Below are positions 6,953 through 14,768 of a stretch of 34,319 nucleotides of DNA, in pieces. The stretch spans positions 1-34,319 of the forward strand of contig NZ_NHTN01000001.1 of the NCBI RefSeq assembly GCF_002167005.1. Direction: 5' to 3'. The number at the start of each line of letters is the position of its first letter. Within the stretch, counting starts at the first letter, position 1. A program made the position numbers and the translations under genes. The notes beneath the pieces are model-generated. The model made no database searches, was not told the DNA's origin, and saw only the letters and a program-made list of their open reading frames with translations. Source of the stretch: Indiicoccus explosivorum (lineage in GTDB: Bacteria; Bacillota; Bacilli; Bacillales_A; Planococcaceae).

Positions 6953-7975
6953 TCAGCTGCGCATCATTTTCTTCACTTCTTCGTAAATCCGCTCGGGACC
7001 CGGAATGACGAAGTTCTCCAGCGGATCACTATACGGAATCGGCACATCCGGTATCGCCAGACGGCGGACCGGGGCCTTGAGTTCATCAAGCGCATGTTCC
7101 GCCGCGATGGCCGCGACCTCAGCTGTCATGCCGTACGATAAATAATCCTCATCCACGACAAGAAGCCGGCTCGTCTTCTTAATCGATTTCACAATGGTAT
7201 CCCGGTCAATCGGCGCAAGCGACCGGAGATCGACGACTTCCGCTTCGATTCCGTCTTCTTTGGACAGTCTCTCAGCGGCTTCCATCGCATAGTGCATCAT
7301 CATCTGAATGCCGACGATGGTCACATCGCTTCCTTCTCTCGCCACCTTGGCTTTATTCAATGGGACCGTGTATGCTTCTTCGGGAACGTGTTCCACGGAA
7401 GCATCGAGCTGGTCCATCCAGCCGAGACCTTGGAGGGATTTATGGAACATGAACACGACCGGGTTGTCATCACGAATGGCGGAAATCATCATTCCCTTCA
7501 GGTCATACGGCGTTGATGGAGCCACGACTTTCATGCCCGGCAGGTGGGCGAATGTGGCATACAGTGTCTGTGAATGCTGGGCAGCATCATTATAGCCGCC
7601 GCCCACGGCCGTCATGAGCACCATCGGCAGCTTCACATTCCCGCCGGACATGTACGGGATTTTCGCCATGTGGTTGTAGATCTGGTCCATGCATACGCCG
7701 AAAAAATCGACGAACATCAGCTCTGCAACAGGCCGCATCCCTTCCGCCGCTGCACCGATCGCCGCACCGATGAAGGCGGTCTCGGATATCGGCGTATCAA
7801 GCACCCGTTCCGCTCCGAATCTGTCGATCAGCCCTTGCGTCGAGCCGAAAATACCGCCGTACTTCCCGACATCCTCTCCGAGAACGAAAACATTCGAATC
7901 CCGTTCCATCTCAAGAGCAATCGCTTCAGCCATCGCTTTATTGCCTGTCAGTATGCGTTTTTTCGCTGTTTCCAC
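6953..7975 (-). CDS. 2-oxoacid/acetoin dehydrogenase E1 beta subunit
   Basis: 340 residues with the transketolase pyrimidine-binding fold and C-terminal domain: VLGEDVGKYGG, DTPISETAFIG, GGGYNDAAQHSQTLYA (active-site histidine loop) and VVDEDYLSYG. The segment AHLPGMKVVAPSTPYDLKG is close to AcoB of acetoin dehydrogenase and to PdhB/BkdAB, so the exact 2-oxoacid or acetoin substrate cannot be fixed. Thiamine diphosphate binds at the E1alpha/E1beta interface. The start is GTG at 7975, with GGAGG about 12 bases upstream, so initiation may be modest. It lies 24 bases after E1alpha. Confidence 0.9.
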   Translation of the reverse strand: METAKKRILTGNKAMAEAIALEMERDSNVFVLGEDVGKYGGIFGSTQGLIDRFGAERVLDTPISETAFIGAAIGAAAEGMRPVAELMFVDFFGVCMDQIYNHMAKIPYMSGGNVKLPMVLMTAVGGGYNDAAQHSQTLYATFAHLPGMKVVAPSTPYDLKGMMISAIRDDNPVVFMFHKSLQGLGWMDQLDASVEHVPEEAYTVPLNKAKVAREGSDVTIVGIQMMMHYAMEAAERLSKEDGIEAEVVDLRSLAPIDRDTIVKSIKKTSRLLVVDEDYLSYGMTAEVAAIAAEHALDELKAPVRRLAIPDVPIPYSDPLENFVIPGPERIYEEVKKMMRS

Positions 7976-7999
7976 GCGGGTTTCACTCCTCCCGATTTT

Positions 8000-9010
8000 T
8001 TATGAAGTAAAAACATCTTCCAGTGCCGCTTCCGGAGCCGGGAAATTGCTGTCGCGGGCAAATTGGTACGCCTCATCCACTTCCTGTTTCGCCCGTTCTT
8101 CCATTTCATCCAGTTCTTTTTCATCGGTGCTCTTTTCAATCAGCTTCTCCTTCAGCTTTACAATCGGATCCAGTTCCCGGAGTCCGGGCACTTCCGCTTT
8201 ATCACGGTACAATTCAGGGTCTCCCTGGAAATGGCCCAGGTAGCGATACGTCTCGATTTCAATGATCGTCGGCCCCTGCCCGTTCCTTGCCCGGCTGACC
8301 GCTTCTTCCGCTGCCAGGTACATGGCGATCGGGTCGTTGTCTTTCACATAAGCGCCGGCAATGCCGTAAGCATCCGCCCGCTTGTCATTTGAATCTACGG
8401 ACGTGGACGACTTTTTCGGAACGGAAATGCCGTATGCGTTGTCCTCGACCACGACGATGAGCGGCAAGTTCCAAAGAGCCGCCAGGTTGAGCGATTCGTG
8501 GAATGCGCCCGCATTGGCCGCCCCTTCCCCGATAAACGCGACCGCCACCCAGTCCTTCCCTTTCATCTTGGCAGCCATTGCCGCGCCGACCGCATGCGGA
8601 ATTCCGGCAGCGACAATGCCGCTGCACGCAAACTTAACTTCCGGATCGAACAAATGCATGTGGCCGCCCTTTCCTTTGCCGAGACCGGTTTCCTTCCCGA
8701 AAATTTCGGCGGTCATCCGCTTCAGATCGACACCTTTGGCGATGGCGTGATGATGCGGCCTGTGGGGGGAGGTCACCGTATCTTCTTTCTTCAGGTGCGC
8801 TCCGATGCCGACAGCTGCCGGTTCCTGGCCGGTGGAAAGATGCATCTCGCCCGGCACTGTTCCCGCACCGATATTGAATACCGGTTTCTTTCCTTCCGTG
8901 TACACTTCCACCATCTGGTCTTCGTAATACCTGATTTTCACCATCTGCTCATACATCCACTTCAGTTTTTCCACTGAGACTGACGACTGATTCTCATTGG
9001 ACTGCGTCAA
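8000..9010 (-). CDS. 2-oxoacid/acetoin dehydrogenase E1 alpha subunit
   Basis: 336 residues if translation starts at TTG 9010. An upstream ATG (9064) opens the frame, but GGAGGG lies seven bases before the TTG, so the TTG is preferred. Thiamine diphosphate motif: GEGAANAG through VVEDNAYGIS (GDG-Nx-NN type, with GEG and DN variants). SPHRPHHHAIAKG and GKGKGGHMH resemble AcoA and PdhA. With the next gene it forms the E1 heterotetramer that decarboxylates a 2-oxoacid or cleaves acetoin. It is the first gene of the operon and has a promoter with a perfect -35 box at 9067-9096. Confidence 0.9.
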   Translation of the reverse strand: MTQSNENQSSVSVEKLKWMYEQMVKIRYYEDQMVEVYTEGKKPVFNIGAGTVPGEMHLSTGQEPAAVGIGAHLKKEDTVTSPHRPHHHAIAKGVDLKRMTAEIFGKETGLGKGKGGHMHLFDPEVKFACSGIVAAGIPHAVGAAMAAKMKGKDWVAVAFIGEGAANAGAFHESLNLAALWNLPLIVVVEDNAYGISVPKKSSTSVDSNDKRADAYGIAGAYVKDNDPIAMYLAAEEAVSRARNGQGPTIIEIETYRYLGHFQGDPELYRDKAEVPGLRELDPIVKLKEKLIEKSTDEKELDEMEERAKQEVDEAYQFARDSNFPAPEAALEDVFTS

Positions 9011-9066
9011 AACTTTTCCCTCCTTTTCAGTTTGTCCGCATGATGCTGACGCATGGTGTCTCATTA

Positions 9067-9096
9067 ACTTTATCGCTGTATTCTTTTAATTGTCAA
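9067..9096 (-). promoter_or_regulatory. Sigma-A-type promoter of the E1 operon
   Basis: On the minus strand TTGACA (perfect -35, 9091-9096), 18-base spacer, TAAAGT (9067-9072), in an AT-rich tract and about 57 bases before the E1alpha start. Confidence 0.6.
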
Positions 9097-9158
9097 TATT
9101 CAAATAAATATTTCCTATGTATTTCAAAAGATGAGTTTCTGTCTCTGAAGAACCCAAC

Positions 9159-9197
9159 AAAAAACCCCCTGCGCCGGTGTGGATTCCGGTGCGGGGA
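9159..9197 (-). terminator. Intrinsic terminator downstream of crtN
   Basis: Imperfect GC-rich hairpin (arms about 9165-9177 and 9185-9196) followed on the minus strand by six T. It lies past the serpin remnant and would end transcripts from crtN. The whole gene-free stretch 9011-9351 holds the E1 promoter, this terminator and the remnant. Confidence 0.65.
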
Positions 9198-9227
9198 GCT
9201 GAGTTTATTGCCGGCCCGTTATTGTGC

Positions 9228-9335
9228 TGTCAGGTTCGCGATCTAATTCATGAATAGGATTGTCCGTTTTTCCGCGTCTTCGATGGCGGGGAAATAGCCT
9301 TTCGGCTGTAATGACGCATGGCCTTCCGAGGGACA
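9228..9335 (-). pseudogene. Remnant of a serpin gene 3' end
   Basis: About 100 bases align with the end of the serpin gene at 12070-13320, with one short gap. In the serpin frame the minus strand reads GYFPAIEDAEKRTILFMN then TAG, compared with RPFFLAIEDTETRTLLFMG in the intact serpin; after the early stop the match continues (IAN for IAD). The reactive loop and everything upstream are gone. The fragment starts 17 bases from the crtN stop codon, so the rest of the gene was probably lost in a deletion that joined the two. Confidence 0.72.
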
Positions 9336-9351
9336 TTCCGCCGCTATTGGC

Positions 9352-10884
9352 TTACGGCCCCTGGACGGGATCCAGCCGCGGCAGCGGTGAAACGGCGACT
9401 GTCTCTTTTTTGTCCTTGGACAGTATGCCGTTGGCTGTTATACGCGCGGATTCCAGAATAATCGGCAGACCGCTGCCGGGATGCGTCCCTCCGCCGACGA
9501 GCCAGCAGTTTTCAAGCTCTTCGAATTTATTGTGGGGACGGAAAACCATCATTTGGGAAAGCTGGTGACCGAGATTGAATGTCGCTCCCCGGTACACGTT
9601 CATGTCTTGTTCCCAATTTTGAGGCGTAATCATATGCTCTTCTTCGATATGGCTGGGTAAGTCCTTGAATCCGGTTTTCTCTTCGATGGTCTTCAGGATG
9701 AGTTCACGGAACTGCCCTTTTTCGGCCTCCCAGTCGATGCCGCTGAAGTTATTCGGTACAGGCGCGAGGACGTACAGCGTCGATTTCCCTTCCGGCGCGA
9801 GCGTCGGGTCTGTCGCGCTGGCATTTTGTATATAAATGGAAGCATCCTTGGACAGCATGTTCAACTTGGTGATTTCCTCGACGTTCTTTTTATAATCTTT
9901 TGCGAACACGATGGTGTGATGGGGCATATTGTATTTTTTATCCAGCCCCAAATACAGCATGAAGGTCGAGCAGGAGTATTTCTTCTTCGCCAGTTTTTTC
10001 GGGGTGTATTTTTTCAGCTTTCCTTCGTCGACGAGTTTTGTCATCGCATAAGCAAAGTCAGCATTAATGACCACTTCATCCGCTTCTATCCGTTCCCCGT
10101 TTTCCAAGTAAAGACCCTTCACTTTCTTTCCTTCCGTCCATAATTTTTCCACACCGCAGTTCAGCCGGATATCGCCGCCGAGTTCTTCCGTCACTTTCGC
10201 CATCGCCTTCGACAGCTGATTGAGCCCGCCGATCGGGTGGAAAATGCCGTACGCATGCTCCATGTAAGAGAGAATCGAAAAAGCGCCGGGACATTCCCAA
10301 GGGGACATCCCCAGATATTTCGACTGGAAAGTGAAGGCGAGTTTCAGTTCCTCTGTCGTAAAGTAACGGGACAGCACGTCGTGCAGTGTCTTCCCGAGAT
10401 CGAGCTCAGGGAGCGCTTTCAGGACTTTGGGGTGCATCATGTCAGTCATTCTGTCCATCCGGGTCTGGAGGATGGGCGTCAGCGCATCCAGTTTCCTTGC
10501 AGAATCCTGCATCAGTCGGTCATATCCTTCACTTTCCCCGGGATAGAGCTCCTCGATCTGCTGCCTCATTTTTTCACGGTCGCGCGTCATCGTTATCGCG
10601 CGCCCCTCATAAATCAGGTCGTACATCGAATCAAGCTCGACAGCCGTCATGTACTCATGGAGGTCCCGCCCTGTCGCCTCGAATATCTCTTCGGCGATAT
10701 GGATCATCGAAAGGAACGTCGGCCCCATATCGAACTTGAATTCACCGAGCCGCACTTCGGCGTTCCTTCCCCCGACGACCCCCTTCTTCTCATAAACTGT
10801 CACTTTGTAACCTTTTGCCGCTAAAAGCATAGCCGCGGAAAGTCCCCCGGGTCCCGCTCCGACGACCGCTATCCGTTTATCCAT
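9352..10884 (-). CDS. crtN: Carotenoid (phytoene/diapophytoene) desaturase, CrtI/CrtN family
   Basis: 510 residues. FAD-binding GAGPGG at residues 9-14 and the CrtI signature near the C-terminus (GGGTHPGSGLPIILESARIT) mark a carotenoid desaturase or related oxidase. Features shared with staphylococcal CrtN are FDMGPT, YSCSTFMLYLGLD, LAPEGKSTLYVLAP and SGIDWEAE. Whether it desaturates C30 or C40 substrates or is a CrtP-type oxidase cannot be decided, since no crtM/crtB gene is in the window. The start has GGAGG at good spacing. It is divergent from a CarH/LitR-type MerR gene, and operator-like repeats lie just before its start codon. The last about 17 residues look unrelated to the family and may come from the junction with the serpin remnant. 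Confidence 0.9.
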   Translation of the reverse strand: MDKRIAVVGAGPGGLSAAMLLAAKGYKVTVYEKKGVVGGRNAEVRLGEFKFDMGPTFLSMIHIAEEIFEATGRDLHEYMTAVELDSMYDLIYEGRAITMTRDREKMRQQIEELYPGESEGYDRLMQDSARKLDALTPILQTRMDRMTDMMHPKVLKALPELDLGKTLHDVLSRYFTTEELKLAFTFQSKYLGMSPWECPGAFSILSYMEHAYGIFHPIGGLNQLSKAMAKVTEELGGDIRLNCGVEKLWTEGKKVKGLYLENGERIEADEVVINADFAYAMTKLVDEGKLKKYTPKKLAKKKYSCSTFMLYLGLDKKYNMPHHTIVFAKDYKKNVEEITKLNMLSKDASIYIQNASATDPTLAPEGKSTLYVLAPVPNNFSGIDWEAEKGQFRELILKTIEEKTGFKDLPSHIEEEHMITPQNWEQDMNVYRGATFNLGHQLSQMMVFRPHNKFEELENCWLVGGGTHPGSGLPIILESARITANGILSKDKKETVAVSPLPRLDPVQGP

Positions 10885-10900
10885 ATTTTTCGCCTCCGCC

Positions 10901-10928
10901 GTACAATGATTGTATAATGATGATACAA
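10901..10928. promoter_or_regulatory. Operator-like repeats upstream of crtN
   Basis: GTACAATGATTGTATAAT (10901-10918) is the inverted counterpart of 10997-11014, with 16 of 18 positions identical; a further half-site GATACAA follows to 10928. It lies 17-44 bases before the crtN start, where bound MerR-type protein would cover the promoter or leader. Likely target of the adjacent B12-binding regulator (inference). Confidence 0.6.
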
Positions 10929-10976
10929 CCTTTCAGGAATAAAATCTACTAAAAAGTTTATATTTTTCAATATCCT

Positions 10977-11015
10977 TTGTCTCCAACACTTAAACATTGT
11001 ATAATCATTGTACAA
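10977..11015 (+). promoter_or_regulatory. merR-type regulator promoter with overlapping operator
   Basis: TTGTCT (10977-10982), 17-base spacer, perfect TATAAT (11000-11005). The -10 box lies inside ATTGTATAATCATTGTAC (10997-11014), whose dyad TTGTA...TGTACAA mirrors the site near crtN. This implies autoregulation together with control of crtN. Confidence 0.62.
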
Positions 11016-11125
11016 GCAATTGTTTTACTCTGGAGGAATCTCGCTCTGCTACAGCACGGAAACAATTTCCGGTTACCCGCAGAAAATTGCCAGCTGCCCA
11101 CTATGTCAGTAGAGGATGAAACAAA

Positions 11126-12019
11126 ATGGAACCGACGAACCGCAACATCTCGTACAGCATCACACAAGCGTCCGACATGGCGGGCCTTTCCAAGCAAGTC
11201 ATCCGGAAGTGGGAAGACCGTTACGGTATCGTCTCACCTGAAAGGCTTAGCAACGGTTACCGGGTTTACAGCCAGGCCGAAATCGGGACACTGATCCGGA
11301 TGAAGAATCTGATTGAACAAGGGTTTTCCGCCAGCCAGGCGGCAGAATTCATTAAAAGAGGCGGAAATAATCCCATCGCGGCAAAGCAGGCAGCGGAGCC
11401 GCAGCCGCTTATGACCGCTTATTTGCAGGCTCTGCTGGCAGAAGGTTCCGAAGGCGCGGAACTGGAGATGAATCATCTTCTTCAGCAAGCCTATCACTCG
11501 GCCAGCCTGCCGGAATTCCTGGACGGCCTGATCGTTCCGTTCCTTCGTGAAGTCGGTCAGCGCTGGCAGGATGGCCGTTGGGGTGAATATCAGGAAGCTC
11601 TGTCAAGCCTTGTCGTCCGGGATTTCCTCATCCAGCTCCGCCGGAACTTCCAGGTCATTGACCGGGCACCGGTCATGCTGGGGGCCTGCCTTCCTCATGA
11701 GCGGCATGAGATTCCGCTTCATATTCTTGCATTGAAGTTCATGCTGCAGGGATGGAAGACCGTCATTCTCGGACCTTCTCCGGCTCCTTCGGCCATCCAG
11801 TCGGCGGTCCGGCAGATTTTGCCGCAAAAAGTCGTGCTTTCAGCGGTCACGATGCGGGCTTTCGACGAAAACAGCCGGATTCTGGAGGAACTGGACGAGT
11901 TCGCGGCCGGGCATCCCCACATCGATTTTTATCTCGGCGGTCCGGGCGCCGTAGCATTTGCAGAAGGCAAACAGCTGAAAGCGATCCGGATCACGGAAAA
12001 CAGTGAAGCGGTTTTGTAG
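11126..12019 (+). CDS. MerR-family regulator with B12-binding domain (CarH/LitR-like)
   Basis: 297 residues. Residues about 9-78 are a MerR DNA-binding domain (VIRKWEDRYGIVSPERLSNG). Residues about 95-175 match the helical cap domain and 183-297 the cobalamin-binding domain. PHERHEIP (190-197) aligns with PHEHHEIG of Thermus CarH; H194 equals the cobalt-binding His177, but the following Gly is Pro. The light-sensor motif Wx9EH reads W147-x9-E157-A158, so the upper-axial His is missing. CarH proteins bind adenosyl-B12 in the dark, repress carotenoid genes and let go in light. Divergent from a carotenoid desaturase, which fits that role. Start: AGAGG lies 10 bases before ATG 11126. The roughly 110-base leader also holds GGAGGAAT at 11032 without a usable start codon. 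Confidence 0.88.
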   Translation: MEPTNRNISYSITQASDMAGLSKQVIRKWEDRYGIVSPERLSNGYRVYSQAEIGTLIRMKNLIEQGFSASQAAEFIKRGGNNPIAAKQAAEPQPLMTAYLQALLAEGSEGAELEMNHLLQQAYHSASLPEFLDGLIVPFLREVGQRWQDGRWGEYQEALSSLVVRDFLIQLRRNFQVIDRAPVMLGACLPHERHEIPLHILALKFMLQGWKTVILGPSPAPSAIQSAVRQILPQKVVLSAVTMRAFDENSRILEELDEFAAGHPHIDFYLGGPGAVAFAEGKQLKAIRITENSEAVL

Positions 12020-12025
12020 AACAGG

Positions 12026-12070
12026 GACAGCCCGGACCTTTTTCATACTAGGTCCGGGCTGTCTTGTTTT
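12026..12070. terminator. Terminator between the merR-type gene and serpin 1
   Basis: Perfect 13-bp stem (12026-12038 with 12051-12063) followed by TTGTTTT on the plus strand. It serves the converging MerR and serpin genes. Confidence 0.85.
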
Positions 12071-13320
12071 CATTTTGAGACAGGATCCGCGATCGATCCC
12101 ATGAACAGGAGCGTCCGCGTTTCCGTGTCTTCGATGGCGAGGAAAAACGGCCGGTCGACTGTCATGGTGAAGGGCCCTTCCGCGGAACCTTCCGTTGGCA
12201 CTGTGATGGATGTGGCTGCCGCCGCCTCCGTACCTTTTTCGTCCACTTTAAGTGCGGTTTTCTGTTTCACTTCGCTGATGGTTCCGCCGCCCCCTTCCAG
12301 CATACCGGACAGATTTGAGTCCATGAACGCTGTCTCCATACCGAGCGTTTTCAATGCATCGTTCAGAAGAACGCCATATTCCAGTTCGAACTTCGGAATC
12401 GACAATGTTCCTTCCCTGTAGTCAAACTGCTGCCGCCAGCTTTTCCAGTTTTCTGGAGTCAAACCGGCTTCGAATTCTTCGAGCGAAGAGCCTGTTTTTG
12501 GAAGGAACACATACATGCCCGCTTCACGGTCACCGTACGGCAGTATCGCGGCCTGAAATTGGTCCGTCTCCATATAGTCCCAGTACCGCTTGGCCGTCAT
12601 CAGCGGAACATCGACACTTTCTCCATTATGCAGGCGAAACGGCCGATCTTCCGTGTTTTTTTCTTCGAATGGCTCTGTCCATTCACCTTTGAAATAAATC
12701 GCATTCAGCAGGATGGTCACTAAATTCGGGTCGAGCGGCTTGGGCACCATCTTGTCGATCATGCCGTTCGTTCTGCCGCTCACCCAATCGTTGATCCGAT
12801 CCGACGACTCCGAATCCGTGACATCGATTTCCTCAATCTTCGCGTTAAAGTAGTCCCTGTTGCTCTCCGCGAATTCTTGCTGAAAATCATATGTTTCATT
12901 CAGCCAGATCGAATTTGCGATATCCAGCTGCACACTCTCTGAGTTATCTGCAAGCATCACCATCAGCGATGCGTTCGCCTTGTTCATTTCCTCCGGTGGG
13001 ATCGACGCATTCAGCACTTCGGCGATTTCCGCCTTCGTCTCACCTGCCGCTCCGTTATACAGCATGGACAGTGCCATATAGAGGCTCAGCGGGGAAATGA
13101 ATGTATTGCCGTCTCCATCCGCCGGAACTTCCGCCATCAGTTCCATTCCGAGTTCATTGTTTGCATTGACGATCTTTTTGTAATCCTCTTTGCCGTATTC
13201 GACATCCGCGGCGATTTCCAAGGTCTTTACGTCCCCGGCCGTTTCCTGCTCTTCCGTGCCGCAGCCCGTCAGCACGAGCGCAACCCCTGCCGCCATGAGT
13301 GTTTTCACGGTTCCGTTCAT
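12070..13320 (-). CDS. Serpin-family protease inhibitor, lipoprotein
   Basis: 416 residues. A lipoprotein signal (hydrophobic run then LTGC, C20) implies anchoring on the outer face of the membrane. The serpin fold is full length: NTFISPLSLYMALSMLYNGA, IANSIW, LLNAIYFKGEWTEPF and the terminal RPFFLAIED...LLFMGSIADP. The reactive-loop hinge GTEAAAATS (from G363) has the small residues required for loop insertion, so it should be inhibitory. By spacing from the hinge, P1 would be E377 (TE-GS), suggesting a Glu-preferring target; uncertain by one or two residues. AGGGGAGGG precedes the ATG. A related serpin is at 27080-28306 and a decayed copy end at 9228-9335. Confidence 0.92.
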   Translation of the reverse strand: MNGTVKTLMAAGVALVLTGCGTEEQETAGDVKTLEIAADVEYGKEDYKKIVNANNELGMELMAEVPADGDGNTFISPLSLYMALSMLYNGAAGETKAEIAEVLNASIPPEEMNKANASLMVMLADNSESVQLDIANSIWLNETYDFQQEFAESNRDYFNAKIEEIDVTDSESSDRINDWVSGRTNGMIDKMVPKPLDPNLVTILLNAIYFKGEWTEPFEEKNTEDRPFRLHNGESVDVPLMTAKRYWDYMETDQFQAAILPYGDREAGMYVFLPKTGSSLEEFEAGLTPENWKSWRQQFDYREGTLSIPKFELEYGVLLNDALKTLGMETAFMDSNLSGMLEGGGGTISEVKQKTALKVDEKGTEAAAATSITVPTEGSAEGPFTMTVDRPFFLAIEDTETRTLLFMGSIADPVSK

Positions 13321-13381
13321 CTGCAGCCCTCCCCTTTTAGTGATTAGACTGGGAGAGAGTGGAAAAGTTTCAGCCTCACAG

Positions 13382-13407
13382 AAAAAACACCGGCAAAAAC
13401 GCCGGTG
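13382..13407 (-). terminator. Terminator of the yod/gabT operon
   Basis: Stem CACCGGC/GCCGGTG (13388-13394 with 13401-13407) followed on the minus strand by six T. It sits six bases after the GabT stop codon. Confidence 0.88.
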
Positions 13408-13412
13408 CCCGA

Positions 13413-14768
13413 TCAGCTTTTCGATTCCTTGATGGTTTCTTCCGTTACCCGTTCGAGCACATCCAGCCCTTCATTCAGCTGGTCGTCCGTGATGACGAGC
13501 GGGCTCAGCATGCGCAGGACATTGCCGTAGAGTCCAGCCCCCATGACGATGACTCCGTTCTGATGGGCTTTCTGGATGATGCGGGCGGTCAGTTCCTTTG
13601 CCGGTTCTTTCGTCACCGGGTCTTCAACGAATTCGATGGCGGTCATCGCCCCGAGCGTCCGGATGTCGCCGATCTGCGGTAGGCGCGGCTGCATCGCCCT
13701 GAATCGGTCCGTGATGGTCCGGCCGATCTCCATTGCACGCGCCGGCAGGCCCTCTTCTTCCATCAGTTTGATCACTTCCAGCGCCGCCACACAGCCGAGC
13801 GGGCTGCCGCCGTAAGTGCCGCCGATTTCTCCGGTATCCGGCGCATCCATCACTTCCGCCCGGCCGGTGACAGCACTGATCGGCAGGCCGGCGGCAATCG
13901 ATTTCGACATCGTCATTATGTCCGGCACGACGCCGAAATGCTCCATCCCGAACAGTTTACCGGTCCGGCCGAACCCCGTCTGCACTTCGTCGGCAATCAG
14001 TAATATTCCGTGCTCATCACAAATCCTGCGGATTTCCTGCATGAACCGTTTCGATGGGGAAATGAAGCCGCCTTCCCCCTGTACCGGTTCGAGAATGACT
14101 GCTGCCACTTCTTCCGCCGGCACTTCCCGCAAAAAGAAATCGCGGAACTGAGCGATGATCACCGCATCCGTCTGCTCCTCGGTCATGCCGTCAGGGGCGC
14201 GGTAGTAGTACGGGTAAGGCATTTTATACGTCTCCGGCGCGAACGGGCCGAACCCGAATTTATATGGTTTCACCTTGCTTGTCAATGACATCGCCATATA
14301 AGTCCGTCCATGGAAACCCCGTTCAAATGAAATGACCGCTTTCCGTTTCGTATACTTGCGGGCGATCTTAATGGCGTTTTCGACCGCTTCCGCGCCGCTG
14401 TTGAGCAGTACAGTCTTCTTCTCATGGCTGCCGGGTGTGATGCCGTTGAGTTTTTCCGCCAGCGCTACATACGGCTCGTACATCATGACATGGAAACACG
14501 GATGGAGGTACTTCTCTGCCTGCTCCTTTACGGCTTCAACGACACTCGGCGGGCAATGACCGGCGTTCTGCGAACCGATCGCTCCCATCAAATCGATGAA
14601 AACATTGCCGTCGACATCCGTCAGGAGCGCCCCTTCGCCTTTTGCCGCGAATGTCTGGACCGTATTGAACGGCCCGCGCGGCACACTCCGGTTGCGGCGC
14701 TCCAGCAGTTCCTGCGCTTTCGGTCCCGGTATTGCCGTCTTCAAGTTAATGGACTTTGTCTGCTGCAT
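13413..14768 (-). CDS. gabT: 4-aminobutyrate-type aminotransferase (class III)
   Basis: 451 residues, a class III pyridoxal-phosphate aminotransferase of the GabT group. Visible: SGAEAVENAIK (124-134) for cofactor phosphate, FHGRTYMAMSLTSK, EPVQGEGG, the cofactor-binding Asp in LIADEVQTGFGRTGK (D260) and the Schiff-base lysine in MTMSKSIAAGLP (K289). GabT moves the amino group of 4-aminobutyrate to 2-oxoglutarate, giving succinate semialdehyde. It overlaps the M20 gene by 23 bases and is the last gene of the operon, ending at a terminator. In this operon the expected substrate is 4-aminobutyrate released by the M20 deacylase (inference). No succinate-semialdehyde dehydrogenase is in the window. 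Confidence 0.9.
   Translation of the reverse strand: MQQTKSINLKTAIPGPKAQELLERRNRSVPRGPFNTVQTFAAKGEGALLTDVDGNVFIDLMGAIGSQNAGHCPPSVVEAVKEQAEKYLHPCFHVMMYEPYVALAEKLNGITPGSHEKKTVLLNSGAEAVENAIKIARKYTKRKAVISFERGFHGRTYMAMSLTSKVKPYKFGFGPFAPETYKMPYPYYYRAPDGMTEEQTDAVIIAQFRDFFLREVPAEEVAAVILEPVQGEGGFISPSKRFMQEIRRICDEHGILLIADEVQTGFGRTGKLFGMEHFGVVPDIMTMSKSIAAGLPISAVTGRAEVMDAPDTGEIGGTYGGSPLGCVAALEVIKLMEEEGLPARAMEIGRTITDRFRAMQPRLPQIGDIRTLGAMTAIEFVEDPVTKEPAKELTARIIQKAHQNGVIVMGAGLYGNVLRMLSPLVITDDQLNEGLDVLERVTEETIKESKS

Noticed and set aside
9260-9568. 102-codon plus-strand frame over the serpin remnant and crtN end
   Set aside because: Antisense to crtN and to the remnant, whose homology is on the minus strand.
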